A stretch of DNA of 13,875 bases from Pseudomonadota bacterium (GCA_023392205.1 JAEVZN010000354.1:1-13875), one strand, 5' to 3'. Positions 1 to 7,968 are shown, counted from the stretch's first letter. Numbers and translations: made by a program. The notes: generated by a model from the letters alone, not told the origin.

Positions 1-2618
1 ACCTTGCCGGATCTGCCGCGGCCCGATGTGTCGAGCCGCTTGGTGGTCGGGTTATCCATCACCGCAAGCTCGGTGGCGCGCAGGCGCTTGAGTTCGTCGC
101 GCAGCCTGGCGGCCTCCTCGAAATCGAGATCGGCGGCGGCTGCGCGCATGCGCCCCTCCAGATCGGCCAGCACCGCCTCGAAATTATGCCCGATGGTCGC
201 CGCCTCGCCGAACTCGCCGCGTCCGTCGCCGGTGTCGATCAGCACATGGTCGCGCTCATAGACGCTGCCCATGATGTCGGAAATCTGCCGCTTGATGGAG
301 GCCGGCGTGATGCCGTGCTCCCTGTTATAGGCCTCCTGTTTCTCGCGGCGGCGGCTGGTTTCCGCCATCGCGCGCTCCATGGAGCCGGTGACTTGATCGG
401 CATAGAGGATCACGCGGCCGTCGACATTGCGCGCCGCGCGGCCGATGGTCTGGATGAGCGAGGTCTCGCTGCGCAGGAAGCCTTCCTTGTCGGCATCGAG
501 GATCGCCACCAGCGCACATTCGGGAATGTCGAGGCCCTCGCGCAGAAGGTTGATGCCGATCAGCGCATCGAAGGCGCCGAGCCTTAAGTCCCGGATGATC
601 TCGATGCGCTCGATGGTGTCGATGTCGCTGTGCATGTAGCGCACGCGAATACCCTGCTCGTGCAGATATTCGGTGAGGTCTTCCGCCATGCGCTTCGTGA
701 GCACCGTGATCAGCGAGCGGTAACCTTTGAGCGCGGTGGCGCGCACTTCGCCCACGAGGTCGTCGACCTGCGTGCGCGCGGGCCGTACCTCGACCGGCGG
801 ATCGATCAGCCCGGTGGGGCGGATCACCTGTTCGGCGAACACGCCGCCGGCCTGTTCGATCTCCCATGAACTCGGCGTGGCCGACACCGCGATGGTCTGC
901 GGCCGCATCGCGTCCCATTCCTCGAAGCGCAGCGGCCTGTTGTCCATGCAGGAGGGCAGACGGAAGCCGTATTCGGCGAGCGTCGCCTTGCGCCGGAAGT
1001 CGCCGCGGAACATGCCGCCGATCTGCGGAATGGTGACGTGGCTTTCGTCCACGAACACGAGCGCATTGTCGGGCACATATTCGAACAGGGTCGGCGGCGG
1101 CTCGCCGGGTTTGCGTCCGGTGAGATAGCGCGAGTAATTCTCGATGCCGGCGCAGCTTCCCGTGGCCTCCATCATTTCCAGATCGAAGATGGTGCGCTGT
1201 TCGAGCCGCTGCGCTTCAAGCAGGCGGCCCGCGGCGGTGAGCTGCTCCAGCCGCCATTTCAGTTCGGCCTTGATCGAGTTCATCGCCTGGATGAGGGTCG
1301 GGCGCGGCGTGACATAATGCGAATTGGCGTAGATTTTCACGAAGGCGAGTTCGTCGGTCTCGCGGCCGGTCAGCGGATCGAATTCGGCGATCTTCTCGAT
1401 CTCGTCGCCAAAGAGGGACACGCGCCAGGCGCGGTCCTCGTAATGCGCCGGAAAGATTTCGATGGTGTCGCCGCGCACGCGGAAGGTGCCGCGCGAGAAA
1501 TCCGGCGTGCGCTTGTATTGCAGGGCCACGAGATCGGCGATCAATTGACGCTGCGCGATGCGCGCGCCGCGCTTGAGCGAGAAGGTCATCGCCGAATAGA
1601 TTTCGACCGAGCCGATACCGTAGATGCAGGACACCGATGCGACGATCACCACGTCGTCGCGTTCGAGCAAAGCGCGCGTCGCCGAATGGCGCATCCGGTC
1701 GCTCTGCTCGTTGATCGCGGAATCCTTCTCGATATAGGTGTCGGTGCGCGGGATATAGGCTTCCGGCTGGTAGTAATCGTAATAGGAGACGAAATATTCC
1801 ACCGCATTGTCGGGGAAGAAGCTCTTGAACTCGCCGTAAAGCTGCGCGGCCAGAGTCTTGTTGGGCGCGAGAATGAGCGCGGGCCGCTGCGTCGCCTCGA
1901 TCACCTTGGCCATCGTATAGGTCTTGCCGGACCCGGTGACGCCGAGCAGCACCTGCATGCGCTCGTGACGCTTCGCGCCCTCCACCAGTTCGGCGATGGC
2001 GGTGGGCTGGTCGCCCTTCGGCTCCATGTCCGACTTGATGACCAGTTCCACGCCGCCTTCGGATTTCTCCGGACGCGGCGGACGATGCGGGGTCCAGGTC
2101 TGCGCGTTGAATTCGGCGCGGCCCTCGCGCAGCAGGTTTTCCAGCGCGGTGTTGGAGGCGGCGGCGCCGGTCACGCCGCGGCCGAGATCGATCTCGTCGG
2201 GATTCTTCTTGCGGCGCTTGCCGACCTGCGCGCCCGGCAATTCGGCATTCTCGTCGGTCTCGAGCCCGAGTTCCCGCGCCAGCGCCGGATCCAGGCCCGA
2301 CACCGGCGGACCCTCATGCGGCGTGCGCGCGACATAGCCGCTTTGCGGCTTTTCCCTGAACCCGCCGGCGGTTGAACTGCGCGCGGTATGTTCTGCCGCA
2401 TTGCCGGCCCGGCGGTCGAAGGAATTGTCGGCGGGCGGCTGCAGATTCAGGCTCTTGCCGGTACCCGATCCCATGCCGGCCGTTCCCCGCCCAATGCCGG
2501 GATTGAGCAGATTGTCGAGCGCGTCGTCCTGTGCGGGCGCATCCGGACGGTGCGCCTTGGCGCGGGTCGGACGTGCGTAATCCTTCGTTTTTTTTGGCTT
2601 GTCGGGGGATTTGGGCAT
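1..2618 (-). CDS. uvrB: UvrABC excinuclease subunit B (C-terminus beyond window)
   Basis: UvrB is the damage-verifying helicase-like subunit of nucleotide excision repair; it is loaded by UvrA and recruits UvrC. 872 codons are visible and the stop lies left of position 1. Residues 1 to about 188 are a basic, Pro/Gly/Asn-rich extension. Canonical UvrB begins near residue 189 ([16 protein letters not shown]). Visible motifs are Walker A GVTGSGKT (226-233), the beta-hairpin region [11 protein letters not shown] (about 280), DESH (524-527), motif [11 protein letters not shown], and a UVR motif near 815-850 (LEGRM...[12 protein letters not shown]) that contacts UvrC/UvrA. A further tail follows ([14 protein letters not shown]). 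The start was chosen at the first ATG after the upstream regulator's stop; the extension keeps frame and has coding-like codon use, but a later start cannot be excluded. It lies 47 bases downstream of an araC-type gene on the same strand. Confidence 0.97.
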   Translation of the reverse strand, partial: MPKSPDKPKKTKDYARPTRAKAHRPDAPAQDDALDNLLNPGIGRGTAGMGSGTGKSLNLQPPADNSFDRRAGNAAEHTARSSTAGGFREKPQSGYVARTPHEGPPVSGLDPALARELGLETDENAELPGAQVGKRRKKNPDEIDLGRGVTGAAASNTALENLLREGRAEFNAQTWTPHRPPRPEKSEGGVELVIKSDMEPKGDQPTAIAELVEGAKRHERMQVLLGVTGSGKTYTMAKVIEATQRPALILAPNKTLAAQLYGEFKSFFPDNAVEYFVSYYDYYQPEAYIPRTDTYIEKDSAINEQSDRMRHSATRALLERDDVVIVASVSCIYGIGSVEIYSAMTFSLKRGARIAQRQLIADLVALQYKRTPDFSRGTFRVRGDTIEIFPAHYEDRAWRVSLFGDEIEKIAEFDPLTGRETDELAFVKIYANSHYVTPRPTLIQAMNSIKAELKWRLEQLTAAGRLLEAQRLEQRTIFDLEMMEATGSCAGIENYSRYLTGRKPGEPPPTLFEYVPDNALVFVDESHVTIPQIGGMFRGDFRRKATLAEYGFRLPSCMDNRPLRFEEWDAMRPQTIAVSATPSSWEIEQAGGVFAEQVIRPTGLIDPPVEVRPARTQVDDLVGEVRATALKGYRSLITVLTKRMAEDLTEYLHEQGIRVRYMHSDIDTIERIEIIRDLRLGAFDALIGINLLREGLDIPECALVAILDADKEGFLRSETSLIQTIGRAARNVDGRVILYADQVTGSMERAMAETSRRREKQEAYNREHGITPASIKRQISDIMGSVYERDHVLIDTGDGRGEFGEAATIGHNFEAVLADLEGRMRAAAADLDFEEAARLRDELKRLRATELAVMDNPTTKRLDTSGRGRSGK

Positions 2619-2659
2619 GCCCCGCAATATGGGCGGAGTCGCAGCACGAGAAAAGACCC

Positions 2660-2674
2660 GACCAGTTACGGAAC
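2660..2674 (-). promoter_or_regulatory. Degenerate SOS-box-like site upstream of uvrB
   Basis: On the minus strand the site reads GTTC, seven bases, GGTC. The alphaproteobacterial LexA box is GTTC-N7-GTTC, so there is one mismatch. It overlaps the last codons of the araC-type gene and lies about 42 bases before the uvrB start, a plausible operator position. A single short degenerate match could be chance. Confidence 0.3.
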
Positions 2675-3592
2675 CGCCAGACTCTGCCCGCTGTTCCGCA
2701 GCCGCGCGATATCCTGCAAGGGCGGCGCACCGAACAGGCGGCGATATTCGCGGCTGAATTGCGACGGGCTCTGATAGCCCACCTGCAGACCGGCACTTGC
2801 GGCATCGACCGACAGGCCCGCCATCAGGCGGCGCGCCTCCTGCAATCGCAATTGCTTCTGGTATTGCAGCGGACTCATCGCGGTCACGGTCTTGAAATGC
2901 TCATGCAGGGCGGATTCGCTCATGGCGGCCTCGGCGGCCAGCTCGCCGATGCTGAAGGATGTGCGGAAATGCGTCTTGATCCAGCCAATGGCGCGGTTCA
3001 CCTGCGCAAGCCGGCTGTCGGATTGCGCGATCTGCACCAGCCGTGCGCGCTGCGGTGAATTGAGCAGGCGGTAAAGGATCTCGCGCTCGGCCAGCGGCGC
3101 CAGGACCGGGATATCGCGCGGCGTCGCCAACAGCCGCAACAGGCGGTTGGCGGCGTCGAGCAATTCCGGCGTCACACGGTCGAGGATGAGGCTCGGCCCG
3201 GGCGCGCTCTCGCGGCGCGGCGCGCCGCCGGTCTCGAGGATCAGGCCGGCAAGTGCGACCGGATCGAGATCGAGCCGCAGGCACAGATACGGGCGGTCGG
3301 GACTGGCCTCCAGCACCTGGCCTACAATCGGCACATCTACCGACACCACGAGGCAATGCGTGGCGTCGTATTCATACACCGTCTCGCCCAGCATCACCTG
3401 CTTGCGGCCCTGCGCGACGATGCACAGAGCCGGTTCGTGCAGGGCATGCAAAGGCTCGGTCGGATGGTCGGAGCGGATCAGCCACAGGCGCGGGATCGGC
3501 GAAGGCTCGACCAGACCCGGCCCGGAATATCGGTCAATCAGCGAGGCCAGTTCGGACAGGCCCGGCAGGTCGGCAATCTCAGGATTTTCCAT
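2666..3592 (-). CDS. AraC-family transcriptional regulator (AraC_N cupin + HTH)
   Basis: A 308-residue DNA-binding regulator. Its N-terminal half matches the AraC_N type seen in YqhC-like regulators ([17 protein letters not shown], then [16 protein letters not shown] and [16 protein letters not shown]), a cupin-like sensor fold. The last ~100 residues carry the double helix-turn-helix, including [22 protein letters not shown] and the second HTH around [18 protein letters not shown]. The ATG at 3592 is chosen over upstream in-frame ATGs at 3622 and 3673 because AGGA lies at a proper distance before it and the conserved domain starts soon after. It is divergent from a CMD-family/SDR gene pair, an arrangement common for this regulator type, so these are its likely targets. 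The inducer cannot be read from sequence. Confidence 0.93.
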   Translation of the reverse strand: MENPEIADLPGLSELASLIDRYSGPGLVEPSPIPRLWLIRSDHPTEPLHALHEPALCIVAQGRKQVMLGETVYEYDATHCLVVSVDVPIVGQVLEASPDRPYLCLRLDLDPVALAGLILETGGAPRRESAPGPSLILDRVTPELLDAANRLLRLLATPRDIPVLAPLAEREILYRLLNSPQRARLVQIAQSDSRLAQVNRAIGWIKTHFRTSFSIGELAAEAAMSESALHEHFKTVTAMSPLQYQKQLRLQEARRLMAGLSVDAASAGLQVGYQSPSQFSREYRRLFGAPPLQDIARLRNSGQSLAVP

Positions 3593-3680
3593 GTTGTTCC
3601 TGCGTCGATCGATGCTCGTCATGGGTTGGAGCCTAGCCCTGCCAGTCCTGACCTGAAACGCCGCGGCCACCATTCTGGAG

Positions 3681-3707
3681 GATCAGGCAAGCATTGGCGA
3701 GGTCTGG
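3681..3707. promoter_or_regulatory. Possible AraC-type operator (direct half-sites)
   Basis: The 182-base divergent spacer between the regulator (3592) and the CMD-family gene (3775) contains two similar heptamers in direct orientation, GATCAGG (3681-3687) and GGTCTGG (3701-3707). They match at 5 of 7 positions and are spaced 20 bases apart, about two helical turns. AraC-family regulators often bind such direct repeats. This is suggestive only. Confidence 0.3.
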
Positions 3708-3774
3708 TCTAACGCCGAAGCGCATTTCCCGGCCATCTTCCGCGCATGGATCGTAACCGGATGGAGAGCCAGGA

Positions 3775-4257
3775 ATGCTGTCGACGACAAGGCGCCGCGC
3801 GCAAGCGGCGGGACTCACATTGCTCATGGCGCTGGTGATCGCCCTGCCTGCACATGCGCAGAACGAAGACGTCAGAACCGCGCGCGGACAGGCGGTCATT
3901 TCCGAATTGAGTGCAGGCGCCGGCCAGCCGGTGCTGGAGACGATGCGCCGCGAGGTGCCGCAGTTGGGCGACGCCATCCTCAAATATGCCTTGGGCGATG
4001 TGTTCGGCAGCGGCGTGCTCGATATCCGCACACGCCAGATCGCGGCGGTCGCAGCCTTCGCCGCGCAGGGCCAGCTTGCCTATCTGAAAGTCCATGCCGG
4101 CTATGCGCTCAATCATGGCGTGACGCCGCAGGAATTACTCGATGTCGCATTGATGACAACCGTGACCGCGGGCTTTCCGCGCGCCATCGATGCGGCGCAG
4201 GCCTTGCGCGACCTGTTCGCCGAACGCGGCATCGCGCTGCCGGTCGCCAATCGTTGA
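3775..4257 (+). CDS. Secreted carboxymuconolactone decarboxylase (CMD) family protein
   Basis: A 160-residue protein with an N-terminal signal peptide: arginines at 6-8, hydrophobic core about 12-25, likely cleavage after AHA at residue 28. The rest resembles the all-helical CMD/AhpD fold of gamma-carboxymuconolactone decarboxylases, seen in IRTRQIAAVAAFAAQG, the region around H107 (KVHAGYALNHGVTPQELLDV) and TAGFPRAIDAAQAL. The AhpD CxxC pair is absent, so peroxidase chemistry of that kind is unlikely. An exported CMD protein is somewhat unusual since classical CMD enzymes are cytosolic; the substrate is unknown. AGGA directly precedes the ATG. It is followed after 26 bases by a short-chain dehydrogenase on the same strand, probably one transcript, and is divergent from the AraC-type regulator. 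Confidence 0.88.
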   Translation: MLSTTRRRAQAAGLTLLMALVIALPAHAQNEDVRTARGQAVISELSAGAGQPVLETMRREVPQLGDAILKYALGDVFGSGVLDIRTRQIAAVAAFAAQGQLAYLKVHAGYALNHGVTPQELLDVALMTTVTAGFPRAIDAAQALRDLFAERGIALPVANR

Positions 4258-4283
4258 TCGTATCGCAGACAGGAGACAGAACC

Positions 4284-5012
4284 ATGATCGACGGAAAGGT
4301 CGTTGCCATTACCGGGGCCAGTAGCGGCATTGGCGAAGCCACCGCGCGCATGCTGGCCGCGAAGGGCGCGCGCGTGACGATGGGCGCACGCCGCACGGAA
4401 CGCCTGCAAACGATTGCCGGCGAGATTGCCGCAAAGGGCGGCGTGGCGCGGGCGCATCCGCTGGATGTCACCAGCCGGGACAGTGTGGAGGATTTCGTGG
4501 CGCAGGCCGAGAGCGAGTTCGGGCGCGTCGATGTCGTCGTCAACAATGCCGGTGTGATGCCGCTATCGCCGCTCGCGGCCTTGAAGGTCGACGAATGGGA
4601 CCGGATGATCGACGTGAATATCCGCGGCGTCCTGTATGGCATTGCGGCCGGGTTGCCGCGCTTCAAGCGGCAGGGATTCGGCCAGTTCGTGAATGTTTCG
4701 TCCATCGGCGGGCATTATGTGGTGCCGACCGCCGCCGTCTATTGCGCGACCAAGTTTGCCGTGCGCGCCATTTCGGACGGTTTCCGGCAGGAGAATGACG
4801 AGGTGCGGGTGACGGTGATCTCGCCCGGCGTGACGCAGTCCGAACTGGGATCAGATATCACCGATGCCGCAACGCGCGGTCTGATGGATGGCTACCGCGC
4901 CATCGCCATCGACGCCGACGCGATTGCCCGCGCCATTGCCTTTGCGATCGACCAGCCGGACGACGTCGATGTGAACGAGATCGTGGTGCGGCCGACCGCA
5001 AGCCCGAACTGA
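4284..5012 (+). CDS. Short-chain dehydrogenase/reductase (classical SDR)
   Basis: A 242-residue cytosolic NAD(P)-dependent oxidoreductase of normal SDR length. Seen in order: TGASSGIG (residues 10-17, Rossmann dinucleotide loop), GARR (34-37, basic residues after beta-2 suggesting NADP preference), DV (61-62), NNAG (87-90), VN (111-112), NVSS (137-140, catalytic Ser), YCATK (153-157, catalytic Tyr and Lys), and SPGV (180-183). The start at 4284 is preferred over an in-frame TTG at 4254 because AGGAGA precedes it at normal spacing and the upstream start would overlap the previous gene's stop. It is probably cotranscribed with the CMD-family gene. Substrate unknown; redox metabolism of a small carbonyl or alcohol is a reasonable inference. 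Confidence 0.95.
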   Translation: MIDGKVVAITGASSGIGEATARMLAAKGARVTMGARRTERLQTIAGEIAAKGGVARAHPLDVTSRDSVEDFVAQAESEFGRVDVVVNNAGVMPLSPLAALKVDEWDRMIDVNIRGVLYGIAAGLPRFKRQGFGQFVNVSSIGGHYVVPTAAVYCATKFAVRAISDGFRQENDEVRVTVISPGVTQSELGSDITDAATRGLMDGYRAIAIDADAIARAIAFAIDQPDDVDVNEIVVRPTASPN

Positions 5013-5020
5013 CATGCGAG

Positions 5021-5041
5021 GCGGGCGGCATTTTCGCCCGC
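5021..5041 (+). terminator. Hairpin after the SDR gene
   Basis: A perfect 7-bp stem, GCGGGCG and CGCCCGC, with a 7-base loop (GCATTTT), starts 9 bases after the SDR stop codon. It has no following T-run, so it is a terminator-like or mRNA-end hairpin rather than a textbook intrinsic terminator. Confidence 0.5.
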
Positions 5042-5068
5042 GCCGCGTTTCCGCTAACATCCATTGCC

Positions 5069-5551
5069 ATGCTGGATCTGTCGCGCCTCAATCCGCTTGC
5101 GCGCGATGTCGCGGAACACCTGTTCGCTGTCTATCCCGGCTGGCGCGATCATGCGCGAGCCTTGCCGCGCGGCAATAGTCCCGTTGCCACGGATGCTAAG
5201 CCCTTCGCGGACAATGGCGGAGATTTTCTGCTGGTATCGGTCGAGGCGCCGCGCGGCAACGCACATGCGCTGACGATCGAAACCGATGCCTATGAAGTCA
5301 CCCTGTCTTTCGACTATTTCCATGTGCATCTGGATTGGCCCTGTGAGCCGCCGGACGAATTGATGATGCTGGTCGCCGACATTCTGGGCGAGCGGGTTGC
5401 CGTGATTGCGCATGGCGACGATGGCCGACATTTCGGCGGCGCGACGCTCATTCCCGCCGACACCGTGATGCCGCAAGTGCCGCGCCTGCAGGGCTCTCCC
5501 TACCGGGTCCGGGTCCGCTCCTGGCGCGGAACCCTGGACCGGGACTTCTGA
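5069..5551 (+). CDS. Hypothetical protein, 160 residues
   Basis: I do not recognise this family. The product is soluble and acidic overall, with no signal peptide, membrane segment or cysteine cluster. It looks like a mixed alpha/beta domain: an N-terminal helix (NPLARDVAEHLFAVY), then strand-like stretches GGDFLLVSVEAP, ALTIETDAYEVTLSFDYFHV and HLDW, a helix DELMMLVADILGERVAVIA, and a C-terminal strand region PYRVRVRSWRGTLD. The aromatic/His run YFHVHLDW faintly recalls some small immunity-type proteins, but that is not enough for a call. It lies 56 bases after the SDR stop beyond a hairpin, so it is probably a separate unit. No strong Shine-Dalgarno is visible. Codon use is native, and the whole reading frame is supported by third-position bias. 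Confidence 0.8.
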   Translation: MLDLSRLNPLARDVAEHLFAVYPGWRDHARALPRGNSPVATDAKPFADNGGDFLLVSVEAPRGNAHALTIETDAYEVTLSFDYFHVHLDWPCEPPDELMMLVADILGERVAVIAHGDDGRHFGGATLIPADTVMPQVPRLQGSPYRVRVRSWRGTLDRDF

Positions 5552-5578
5552 ATGCAGCGGTCAGCCGGCACATCGCAA

Positions 5579-5595
5579 TTCCGTCCCGGACGGAA
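5579..5595. repeat. Perfect 17-base palindrome
   Basis: TTCCGTCC, one central C, GGACGGAA: an 8-bp perfect inverted repeat 28 bases after the stop of the 160-residue gene and about 146 bases before the diguanylate cyclase start. With only one central base it would form a poor RNA loop, so it fits a dimer-binding DNA site better than a terminator. A second short hairpin, CGGGG/CCCCG, lies at 5639-5654. Confidence 0.5.
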
Positions 5596-5675
5596 ACCTC
5601 CGGTTAACGCTGATAGGTTGAATTTTCGGGGGAAATTGCGGGGAATCAACCCCGTTCAGACGGCGTTATGGCAAA

Positions 5676-5704
5676 TGCTTGAAACTTGAAGAATCGCCTA
5701 TACT
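5676..5704 (+). promoter_or_regulatory. Possible sigma-70-type promoter of the diguanylate cyclase gene
   Basis: TATACT at 5699-5704 is close to the -10 consensus. The hexamer 17 bases upstream, TGCTTG (5676-5681), is a weak -35; a better TTGAAA at 5679-5684 is too close (14 bases). Transcription would start near 5711, about 30 bases before the ATG at 5741. Confidence 0.35.
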
Positions 5705-5740
5705 GCCCTCGACGGGATCCTGACACGCGTAACGTTCCGC

Positions 5741-7240
5741 ATGACCCAACCCATGACCGACTTAAGCACCGCGGCATCGGCGGGCAACGACGATGCCGAA
5801 ATGTTCGATCTCGCGCCTGTGTCCTTGTGGCTTGAGGATTACAGTGGGCTGCGAACGCTGCTGGACTCATGGCGCGACGAGGGCGTGACAGATCTGCGGG
5901 CGCATCTCCGCGGCCATCCGGACCGCGTGAAGGAGTGTTCCAGCCGCATCCGCCTGATCAAGGTGAACGCCAGGACGCTTTCGCTGTTCGGCGCCAACGA
6001 TCTGCAGCATCTGGTGGAAAATCTCGCCGTCGTGTTCCGCGACGATATGCTGACCACGCATATCGAGGAACTGGTGCAGCTCTGGGAGGGCAAGACCTCC
6101 TTCGCAAGCCAGGCGGTCAACTACACCCTGTCCGGCGAACGGCTGGATATCCAGCTCAACGGACAGGTGCTGCCCGGTTATGAACATACCTGGGAGCGCG
6201 TCCTCATTTCCATCGAGGATGTGACCGAACGGGAGAAGGCGCGGCGCAGGCAGACGGCGAGCGAGAATTATGCGCTCGGCCTGTTCGCGCATTCGCCGGT
6301 TTCACTGTGGGTCGAGGACTTCTCGGGCGTCAAGCGGTTGCTCGACGATATCCGCGACCGCGGCATCAGCGATTTCCGCGTCTTCACCGATGTGCATCCG
6401 GAATTCGTCGGCCGCTGCCTGAGCGAGATCCGGGTGCTCGACGTCAATCGCCGGACGCTGGAATTGTTCTGCGCCGAGGACAAGCCGACGCTGCTGCGCG
6501 CGCTCCCCGAGGTGTTCCGCGACGAGATGGAACAATGTTTCCGCGAGCAGCTGATCGATCTGTGGGATGGCAAGCTGTTCCAGCTGCGCGAGGTGGTGAA
6601 TTACGCACTCGACGGCAACAAGCTGAACATGCTGCTGCAATTTTCGGTGCTGCCCGGCCACGAGAATGACTGGTCGCTGGTACAGGTCGCGCTGACCGAC
6701 ATCACCGCGCGCAAGAAGGCGGAAGCCTATCTCGAATATCTCGGCACCCATGACGTCCTGACAAAGCTCTACAACCGCTCCTTCTATGTCGACGAACTGA
6801 ACCGGCTGGAGCGCAAGGGGCCGCAGCCGGTCAGCATCATCATGGCCGATCTCAACGGGCTGAAAGCCGCCAATGACGAACTCGGCCATGCCGCGGGCGA
6901 TCAATTGCTGCGCCGGGTCGGCGAGGTGTTCAATTCACTGTTCGAGAAACCTGCGCATGCGGCCCGCATCGGCGGCGACGAATTCGCGGTGTTGCTGCCG
7001 GAAACCGACGAGGCGCGTGCGGAAACCGTGATCCAGTCGATCCAGGACCTGATCGCCATCAACAACACCTTCTATCCGGATCTGAGCGTCAGCCTGTCGA
7101 TCGGCGCCGCCACCGGCCGTCCCGGCGAGCGGCTGGAATCGGTGGTGCGGCGCGCCGACCTGCAGATGATCGAGGCCAAGCGGCGCTATTATGCCGAGGC
7201 TGAGAACGACCGCCGTCTCCACGTCCTGCGTGCGGGCTGA
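5741..7240 (+). CDS. Diguanylate cyclase with two tandem PAS-like sensor units (GGDEF)
   Basis: A 499-residue soluble protein predicted to make cyclic-di-GMP from two GTP. Residues about 22-168 and 182-327 are two homologous PAS-like units, roughly 40% identical by eye, sharing PVSLW-ED-SG, VN-RTL-LF, VFRD-M, LW-GK, VNY-L-G, VLPG-E and D-T-R-KA. Each ends in the helical linker typical of PAS-GGDEF proteins. The GGDEF domain spans about 335-495. Active-site residues are present: D370, K375, N378, D387 and GGDEF at 411-415. The RxxD inhibitory site expected just before GGDEF is replaced by EKPA, so product inhibition through that site is unlikely. There is no membrane segment and no EAL domain. 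ATG 5741 was chosen; a second ATG at 5753 is possible. Signal unknown. Confidence 0.95.
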   Translation: MTQPMTDLSTAASAGNDDAEMFDLAPVSLWLEDYSGLRTLLDSWRDEGVTDLRAHLRGHPDRVKECSSRIRLIKVNARTLSLFGANDLQHLVENLAVVFRDDMLTTHIEELVQLWEGKTSFASQAVNYTLSGERLDIQLNGQVLPGYEHTWERVLISIEDVTEREKARRRQTASENYALGLFAHSPVSLWVEDFSGVKRLLDDIRDRGISDFRVFTDVHPEFVGRCLSEIRVLDVNRRTLELFCAEDKPTLLRALPEVFRDEMEQCFREQLIDLWDGKLFQLREVVNYALDGNKLNMLLQFSVLPGHENDWSLVQVALTDITARKKAEAYLEYLGTHDVLTKLYNRSFYVDELNRLERKGPQPVSIIMADLNGLKAANDELGHAAGDQLLRRVGEVFNSLFEKPAHAARIGGDEFAVLLPETDEARAETVIQSIQDLIAINNTFYPDLSVSLSIGAATGRPGERLESVVRRADLQMIEAKRRYYAEAENDRRLHVLRAG

Positions 7241-7289
7241 GAGGCGCATACACTCCATCGCGCTGCGGCCCATGCATGCTATAGGGTCT

Positions 7290-7303
7290 GTCCGCTTGCG
7301 GAC
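7290..7303 (+). other. Short hairpin between the cyclase and PPOX genes
   Basis: GTCCGC, TT, GCGGAC: a perfect 6-bp inverted repeat 12 bases before the PPOX start codon and directly before its GGGAG ribosome-binding site. It could end the cyclase transcript or modulate translation of the next gene. No T-run follows. Confidence 0.3.
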
Positions 7304-7315
7304 GGGAGCCCGGCA

Positions 7316-7927
7316 ATGACCATCGTGCGGACACAAGAGCAGCTCGAGGCGATCTATGGCCGGCCGGCTGCGCCCTCGCTCATCAAGGAAACCGACCGGA
7401 TCGTGCCGGCCTACCGGCCCTATATCGAGCGCTCGCCGTTTGCCATTCTTGCCACCGCCGGAGAGCACGGGCTCGATTGTTCGCCGCGCGGCGACAGGCC
7501 GGGCTTTGTGCGGATCGGCGATGACCGCACGCTGCTGCTGCCAGACCGGCATGGCAACAACCGCATCGATTCCTTGCGCAACGTGATCGCCGATCCGCGT
7601 GTGGCGCTGCTGTTTCTCATTCCGGGCGCGGGCGTGACGCTCCGCGTGAACGGCCATGCGGCGATCTCCATCGATCCGGATTTGCTGGCGAGCTTCGCGG
7701 TCGATGGCAAACCGCCGCGCAGCGTGCTGCAGATCGCGGTCTATCGTGTGTATTTCCAATGCGCGCGGGCGGTGATGCGGGCGGAGCTGTGGAATCCGCA
7801 ATCGCACGTCGATGCGCACGCGCTTCCGAGTGCCGGCACGATCCTCGCAAGCCTGAGCGATGCGCAGGTCGGTGGCGACGATTACGACCGGCAATGGCCG
7901 GAGCGGGCCAAGGCGACGATGTGGTGA
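7316..7927 (+). CDS. PPOX-type FMN-dependent flavoprotein (MSMEG_1061-like)
   Basis: A 203-residue protein of the pyridoxamine-5'-phosphate-oxidase-like split-barrel superfamily, resembling the MSMEG_1061 group of putative flavoproteins. Typical features are an N-terminal helical lead (LEAIYGRPAAPSLIKETDRI), the barrel strand and loop SPFAILATAG...LDCSPRGDRPGFV, LLLPDRHGNNRIDSLRNVI (FMN-phosphate region), DPRVALLFLIPG and LRVNGHAAI. It is probably a cytosolic FMN- or F420-type redox protein; true PNPOx activity in B6 synthesis is unlikely in this subgroup. GGGAG precedes the ATG. Its last codons and stop lie in a 14-bp tandem duplication. It converges on the membrane-anchored protein gene, with 26 bases between stops. 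Confidence 0.9.
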   Translation: MTIVRTQEQLEAIYGRPAAPSLIKETDRIVPAYRPYIERSPFAILATAGEHGLDCSPRGDRPGFVRIGDDRTLLLPDRHGNNRIDSLRNVIADPRVALLFLIPGAGVTLRVNGHAAISIDPDLLASFAVDGKPPRSVLQIAVYRVYFQCARAVMRAELWNPQSHVDAHALPSAGTILASLSDAQVGGDDYDRQWPERAKATMW

Positions 7928-7941
7928 CGACGATGTGGTGA
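7914..7941 (+). repeat. Exact 14-bp tandem duplication across the PPOX stop codon
   Basis: CGACGATGTGGTGA occurs twice, back to back (7914-7927 and 7928-7941). The first copy supplies the last sense codons and the TGA of the PPOX gene; the second is non-coding and repeats the same ATG-TGG-TGA end. It looks like a recent slippage or short duplication event. Confidence 0.9.
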
Positions 7942-7943
7942 AG

Positions 7944-7968
7944 ATGCCACGCGTCAGGAGCGCGGCAT
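7944..7968. terminator. Possible hairpin between convergent genes
   Basis: ATGCC-a-CGCG pairs with CGCGGCAT around a 7-base loop with one bulged A, overlapping the end of the minus-strand gene. It could serve both convergent transcripts. No T-run on either side, so confidence is low. Confidence 0.3.

Noticed and set aside
1038..2375. 445-codon open frame on the plus strand
   Set aside because: Lies wholly antisense to uvrB, whose motifs are unambiguous. The translation is His/Arg/Gly/Ala-rich with no domain, as expected for the complement of a GC-rich gene.
4254..4283. TTG start for the SDR gene
   Set aside because: Overlaps the stop of the previous gene and lacks a better ribosome-binding site than the ATG at 4284, where the SDR fold begins.
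6935..7894. 319-codon open frame on the minus strand
   Set aside because: Antisense to both the GGDEF domain and the PPOX gene, crossing their intergenic spacer; no recognisable domain.
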